From the NCBI GenBank assembly GCA_030691295.1, contig JAUYEQ010000278.1, forward strand, positions 1 to 11,658: DNA of 11,658 bases, given 5' to 3'. Under the pieces are notes generated by a model. The model worked only from the letters and a program-made list of their open reading frames with translations, made no database searches and was not told the DNA's origin. The translations under genes and the position numbers were made by a program. Source of the DNA: Bacteroidota bacterium (GTDB lineage: Bacteria > Bacteroidota > Bacteroidia > Bacteroidales > Prolixibacteraceae). Positions 8,246 through 11,658 of this stretch are shown here, piece by piece; position 1 is the stretch's first letter, and each line of letters starts with the position of its first letter.

Positions 8246-9580
8246 ATGAAAGCAGAAATAAATGAATTTTTGGAGGCTCTGAAAGTCCGCACTCCAGGGG
8301 AACGCGAGTTTCATCAGGCAGTTCAGGAAGTGGTGGAATCGGTCTGGGATGTTTACCAGAAAAATCCGCGATACAAAAAAGCTAAAATTCTGGAACGAAT
8401 TGTCGAACCGGAACGCACCATTATTTTCCGTGTTCCATGGATCGACGACAGAGGTGAAGTTCAGGTCAACCGTGGATTCAGGGTTGAATTCAATTCGGCC
8501 ATTGGCCCTTACAAAGGTGGGTTGCGTTTTCACCCGACTGTAACATTGAGTGTGCTGAAATTCCTGGGATTTGAACAAACATTTAAAAATAGCCTGACCA
8601 CTCTTCCTATGGGCGGAGGAAAAGGCGGATCTGATTTCAGCACCAAAGGCAAGTCTGACAACGAAATCATGCGTTTCTGCCAATCTTTTATGAGTGAACT
8701 TTACCGTCACATTGGTCCGAATACCGACGTTCCGGCAGGTGATATCGGCGTTGGTGGACGCGAAATCGGGTTTCTTTTTGGTCAGTACAAACGGCTCAAA
8801 AATGAATTTACCGGTGTTTTAACCGGAAAAGGAATTGGCTGGGGCGGAAGTTTGATACGTCCGGAAGCAACCGGTTTCGGAGCTGTTTATTTCGTTCAGC
8901 ACATGCTCACAACACTTGGAAAAGAAGTTGAAGGAAAAACATTCAGCGTTTCCGGTTTTGGAAATGTTGCCTGGGGTGCGATCACGAAAATAAACGAGCT
9001 TGGCGGAAAAGTAGTTACAATTTCAGGTCCGGACGGATACATTTACGATGCAGAAGGTATTACAGACGAAAAAGTGAACTATTTACTTGAACTGCGTGCA
9101 TCTAACAATGATGTTGTTCAGCCTTATGCCGAAGAATTTGGCGCTCAGTTTATTGCCGGTAAAAAACCGTGGGAATGTGCTGTCGATATCGCCATTCCCT
9201 GTGCCTGCGAAAATGAAGTCAATCTGGAAGATGCCAGACTTCTGGTCAAAAACGGATGCTTCCTTGTCGCCGAAACCTCGAACATGGGTTGTACCTCCGA
9301 AGCTGTAACTTACCTGACCGAAGCAATTACTTTTGCCCCCGGAAAAGCGGTGAATGCTGGCGGAGTGGCTGTTTCAGGATTGGAAATGTCGCAAAATTCT
9401 ATCCGGATGAACTGGCCGAAAGAAGAAGTCGATATGTATCTGCACCGGATTATGAAAGAAATTCATGATACTTGTGTCAAATATGGTAAAAACGGAGATA
9501 AAGTAAACTATGTAGTGGGTGCCAATATTGGTGGCTTTGTAAAAGTGGCCGATGCAATGCTCGCTCAGGGTGTCGTTTAA
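8246..9580 (+). CDS. gdhA: Glutamate dehydrogenase, hexameric class I
   Basis: A 444-residue cytoplasmic enzyme (E. coli GdhA has 447) catalysing L-glutamate + H2O + NAD(P)+ to 2-oxoglutarate + ammonium + NAD(P)H. The glutamate-binding domain carries GPYKGGLRFHP (87-97) and LPMGGGKGGSDF (120-131) with the catalytic Lys126, then Asp166 in PAGDIGVGGRE. The Rossmann domain has SGFGNVAWGA (236-245) and SGPDGYIYD (260-268). The C-terminal half ends in KAVNAGGVAVSGLEMSQNS and GANIGGFVKVADAM, both typical. Phe238, Pro262 and Asp263 are the residues found in the NAD-specific Clostridium symbiosum enzyme rather than the NADP-type E. coli one, so NAD(H) preference or dual use is likely. ATG 8246 gives the expected N-terminus. 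It is monocistronic: terminators lie on both sides and it has its own promoter motif. Confidence 0.96.
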   Translation: MKAEINEFLEALKVRTPGEREFHQAVQEVVESVWDVYQKNPRYKKAKILERIVEPERTIIFRVPWIDDRGEVQVNRGFRVEFNSAIGPYKGGLRFHPTVTLSVLKFLGFEQTFKNSLTTLPMGGGKGGSDFSTKGKSDNEIMRFCQSFMSELYRHIGPNTDVPAGDIGVGGREIGFLFGQYKRLKNEFTGVLTGKGIGWGGSLIRPEATGFGAVYFVQHMLTTLGKEVEGKTFSVSGFGNVAWGAITKINELGGKVVTISGPDGYIYDAEGITDEKVNYLLELRASNNDVVQPYAEEFGAQFIAGKKPWECAVDIAIPCACENEVNLEDARLLVKNGCFLVAETSNMGCTSEAVTYLTEAITFAPGKAVNAGGVAVSGLEMSQNSIRMNWPKEEVDMYLHRIMKEIHDTCVKYGKNGDKVNYVVGANIGGFVKVADAMLAQGVV

Positions 9581-9605
9581 TCAATCAATTCAGTATAAAT
9601 TCTGC

Positions 9606-9654
9606 GGTGTCAGGCAATTCAATTTTGAAAATCATTGCCTGACACCTTTTTTTT
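9606..9654 (+). terminator. Strong intrinsic terminator after glutamate dehydrogenase
   Basis: A perfect 13-bp stem, ggtgtcaggcaat (9606-9618) with attgcctgacacc (9634-9646), is followed directly by eight T residues. It begins 26 nt after the gdhA stop. The 15-nt loop contains further complementary A/T bases (aatttt/aaaat) that may extend the stem. The following 176 nt up to tatD hold no gene; TAATTTTC at 9796-9803 is a one-mismatch match to the -7 consensus. Confidence 0.95.
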
Positions 9655-9830
9655 GTATTTACATCAGGTTTATTGTTGCTTATTGCACAAACCAATTTAT
9701 CGAATGCTGACAATCCGACCACAGAATCTGCCCTGAAACAAAATAAATTCTTCATCAGACACAATAAAATAATATTCGCTTCATATTCAGGTGACTAATT
9801 TTCTCTTATTTTGGTCAAATTTTGCGAAAA

Positions 9831-10514
9831 ATGTTGATTGATACCCATTCTCATATTTATTCAACCGACTTCATTCACGACCGTGATGAAATCATTCAGC
9901 GGGCTTATTCCAACGATGTCAGGAAAATTATACTTCCCAATATTGACCGTTCGTCGGTAAAGAACCTGCTCGATATGGTTGACACCTATCCGCACATTTG
10001 TATTCCGCTGATGGGTCTGCATCCAACTTCTGTGAATCACGATTATCAGGAAGAATTACAGGTGGTTGAATACTGGCTGAAAAAAAGAAAGTTTTATGGT
10101 ATCGGCGAAATTGGGATCGATTTATACTGGGAAACTTCTTTTCTGGAAGAACAAACCCATGCATTCCGTTTTCAACTTAATCTCGCCCGCGAATATCAGT
10201 TGCCGGTAGTTATCCATGTACGCGATTCTTTTGAGCAGGTATATAATGTATTGCTTGAAGAAAAAGATAAAAACCTCACAGGAGTATTTCATAGTTTCTC
10301 AGGGACAGTTGAACAGGCACAATTGGTTATTGATTTGGGTTTTAAAATTGGTGTCAACGGAATTATCACCTTTAAAAAAAGTGGATTGGACGAAATAATC
10401 AGCAAAATAGATCCATCAAACCTTTTACTGGAAACCGATTCGCCATATTTAACACCTGTTCCGTTTCGGGGGAAACGAAATGAAAGTTCCTATCTTGTAC
10501 ATATTGCGCAATAA
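9831..10514 (+). CDS. tatD: TatD-family metal-dependent hydrolase/DNase, truncated by an in-frame TAA
   Basis: A 227-residue cytoplasmic TatD-like metal-dependent hydrolase (TIM barrel, two-metal site). Metal ligands are all present: His6 and His8 (DTHSH), Glu93 (GIGEIGID), His129 (VVIHVRDSF), His154 (FHSFSGT) and Asp203 (LLLETDSPYLTP). Start ATG 9831 is preferred; a TTG at 9822 would add only three residues. The usual family length is about 255-265. After SSYLVHIAQ the frame meets TAA at 10512-10514, yet the same frame continues for 26 more codons with a normal TatD ending (see 10515-10595). The missing part is the last helices, not the catalytic residues, so the shortened protein might still work, or the gene may be decaying. 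A sequencing error at one base would also explain it. TatD proteins are linked to 3'-5' DNase/RNase activity; the exact substrate here is unknown. Confidence 0.9.
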   Translation: MLIDTHSHIYSTDFIHDRDEIIQRAYSNDVRKIILPNIDRSSVKNLLDMVDTYPHICIPLMGLHPTSVNHDYQEELQVVEYWLKKRKFYGIGEIGIDLYWETSFLEEQTHAFRFQLNLAREYQLPVVIHVRDSFEQVYNVLLEEKDKNLTGVFHSFSGTVEQAQLVIDLGFKIGVNGIITFKKSGLDEIISKIDPSNLLLETDSPYLTPVPFRGKRNESSYLVHIAQ

Positions 10515-10595
10515 ATTGCCGATCTTCACCAATTGACAGTTGGTGAAATTGCAAAAATCACCACTGAAAACGCCCGCAAACTATTTGGAATTTAA
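10515..10595 (+). pseudogene. Detached C-terminal end of tatD, in frame beyond the TAA
   Basis: Read in the same frame as the upstream tatD, these bases encode 26 residues ending in EIAKITTENARKLFGI and then TAA at 10593-10595. ITTENARKLFG is the standard C-terminal motif of TatD proteins (TTxNAxxLFG). The interruption is therefore a single nonsense codon with no change of frame: one substitution from AAA, CAA or GAA to TAA would suffice. With it repaired the protein has 254 residues, the family's normal size. It has no start of its own and would be translated only by readthrough. Confidence 0.85.
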
Positions 10596-10625
10596 ATATC
10601 CATCAGTCAATAAGCAGATTAACAA

Positions 10626-11657
10626 GTGGAAAACAAGCCATCAATTCTCATTATATATACCGGTGGCACCATCGGAATGGTTCAAAAGTCAACCAACGGC
10701 ATGCTCGTTCCGGTTAAGTTTGACGAGATTCAGGAAGAAGTTCCGGATCTCAACCGTTTGGGATACAATCTTCAGGTGGTTACATTCACACCTCCCATCG
10801 ATTCATCAAACATGACCCCGGCCATCTGGGTGAAAATTGCCAACACCATTGAACGTAATTACAGTAAATACGATGGATTTGTAATTTTGCACGGCACCGA
10901 CACAATGGCCTACACCGCTTCGGCACTAAGCTACATGTTTGAAAACCTCGACAAACCAATTGTTTTGACAGGATCACAACTTCCGATTGGAATCTTGAGG
11001 ACTGACGGAAAAGAAAACCTGATAACCTCCATTCAAATTGCAGCCGCAAAAAAAAACGGCAAAGCCATTGTTCCTGAAGTCTGCGTGTATTTCAATTCAA
11101 AACTATTTAGGGGCAACCGGATTTCGAAACGTCATGCCGATGATTTTAGTGCTTTCTCATCCGTTAATTATCCTCCTCTGGCAAACGCCGGAGTTGAAAT
11201 AATATATTTTCAGGAGAATATTCACCGTTCAGTGCTCAAAGGAATACTGAAAGTGAGGACTCATTTTGATGAAAATGTGGTCATTTTAAAAATATTTCCG
11301 GGTATCGGACGAATGGTTTTTGAAAATATACTGAACATTCCAGCCTTGAAAGGAGTCGTACTGGAATCATTTGGTTCAGGCAATATTCCGACTTCCCGAT
11401 GGATGATCAGCCAGATAAAAAATGCAATTAAACGAAAAATAATATTCCTTAATATCACTCAATGTCAGGGCGGTGCAGTCAAAATGGGTCAATATGAAAC
11501 CAGTTCTGAACTGTTAAATGCAGGAGTGGTAAGTGGCAGGGATATGACAACGGAAGCAGCTATAACCAAGCTGATGTTCCTGCTGGGACAAGGATTGGAA
11601 CATGAAGAAATCAAGATCCATTTAAATAAAAGTTTGATTGGAGAAATTAGTGAATAG
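10626..11657 (+). CDS. ansA: L-asparaginase, type I (cytoplasmic, AnsA-like)
   Basis: A 343-residue enzyme hydrolysing L-asparagine to L-aspartate and ammonium. The start is IYTGGTIGM (residues 10-18) with the first catalytic Thr15, then VILHGTDTMAYTASALSYMF (86-105) with Thr91 and Asp92, and RGNRISKRHADDF (162-174) with Lys168; these match Thr14, Thr91, Asp92 and Lys163 of E. coli AnsA. TQCQGGAVKMGQYETS and the DMTTEAAITKL stretch near the end are typical of the family. No signal peptide is present, in line with the cytoplasmic type I form. GTG 10626 must be close to the true start because an in-frame TAA lies at 10620-10622. The gene is complete and ends one base before the window edge. It follows the tatD remnant by 30 nt, so cotranscription with tatD is likely; no promoter is evident between them. 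Confidence 0.95.
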   Translation: MENKPSILIIYTGGTIGMVQKSTNGMLVPVKFDEIQEEVPDLNRLGYNLQVVTFTPPIDSSNMTPAIWVKIANTIERNYSKYDGFVILHGTDTMAYTASALSYMFENLDKPIVLTGSQLPIGILRTDGKENLITSIQIAAAKKNGKAIVPEVCVYFNSKLFRGNRISKRHADDFSAFSSVNYPPLANAGVEIIYFQENIHRSVLKGILKVRTHFDENVVILKIFPGIGRMVFENILNIPALKGVVLESFGSGNIPTSRWMISQIKNAIKRKIIFLNITQCQGGAVKMGQYETSSELLNAGVVSGRDMTTEAAITKLMFLLGQGLEHEEIKIHLNKSLIGEISE

Positions 11658-11658
11658 C

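Noticed and set aside
8228..8710. Minus-strand open frame (160 codons) opposite the start of gdhA
   Set aside because: It lies opposite a well-conserved glutamate dehydrogenase sequence and its promoter region, with no recognisable protein features.
10512..10514. Alternative genetic code with TAA as a sense codon, to explain the tatD interruption
   Set aside because: TAA ends fucP-cluster genes and gdhA, fucosidase, manC and others in this window at natural protein ends, so it is a normal stop here.

Overview
The window looks like a chromosomal segment of a member of the Bacteroidota. Supporting signs are: a -7 promoter motif of the TAnnTTTG type in front of several genes; almost no Shine-Dalgarno sequences; long intergenic inverted repeats of a kind common in this phylum; and the protein families themselves. 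A free-living polysaccharide degrader is plausible. I cannot place it more finely from sequence alone.

Left part (1-8063) is an L-fucose locus. A LacI-family repressor (minus strand, cut by the window edge) is divergent from fucP, a fucose/H+ symporter. After a folded intergenic repeat come a sugar mutarotase, an aldo/keto reductase resembling L-fucose dehydrogenase, a COG3618 lactonase and a zinc-dependent MDR dehydrogenase, packed with gaps of 2 nt, 1 nt and a 4-nt overlap. Then follow mannose-1-phosphate guanylyltransferase and, 10 nt later, a secreted GH29 alpha-L-fucosidase, closed by a strong hairpin. The logic is: the fucosidase releases L-fucose outside the cytoplasm, FucP imports it, the mutarotase equilibrates anomers, the AKR oxidises it to the lactone and the lactonase gives L-fuconate. 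This is the non-phosphorylating (oxidative) route rather than the FucI/FucK/FucA route. The fuconate dehydratase and the final cleavage enzyme are not in the window, so the MDR enzyme's exact step is open.

Right part (8064-11658) is unrelated to fucose: a monocistronic glutamate dehydrogenase with its own promoter and a textbook terminator, whose cofactor-pocket residues look NAD-type; a TatD-family metal-dependent hydrolase interrupted by an in-frame TAA 26 codons before its natural end; and a complete type I L-asparaginase starting with GTG.

Most notable for follow-up: the nonsense codon in tatD, the role of the MDR dehydrogenase in the fucose operon, the GDP-mannose-forming enzyme inside a catabolic operon, the NAD-type residues of the GDH, and two structured intergenic repeats. 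I found no CRISPR array, tRNA, rRNA, transposase or phage gene, and no clearly undescribed multi-gene system.
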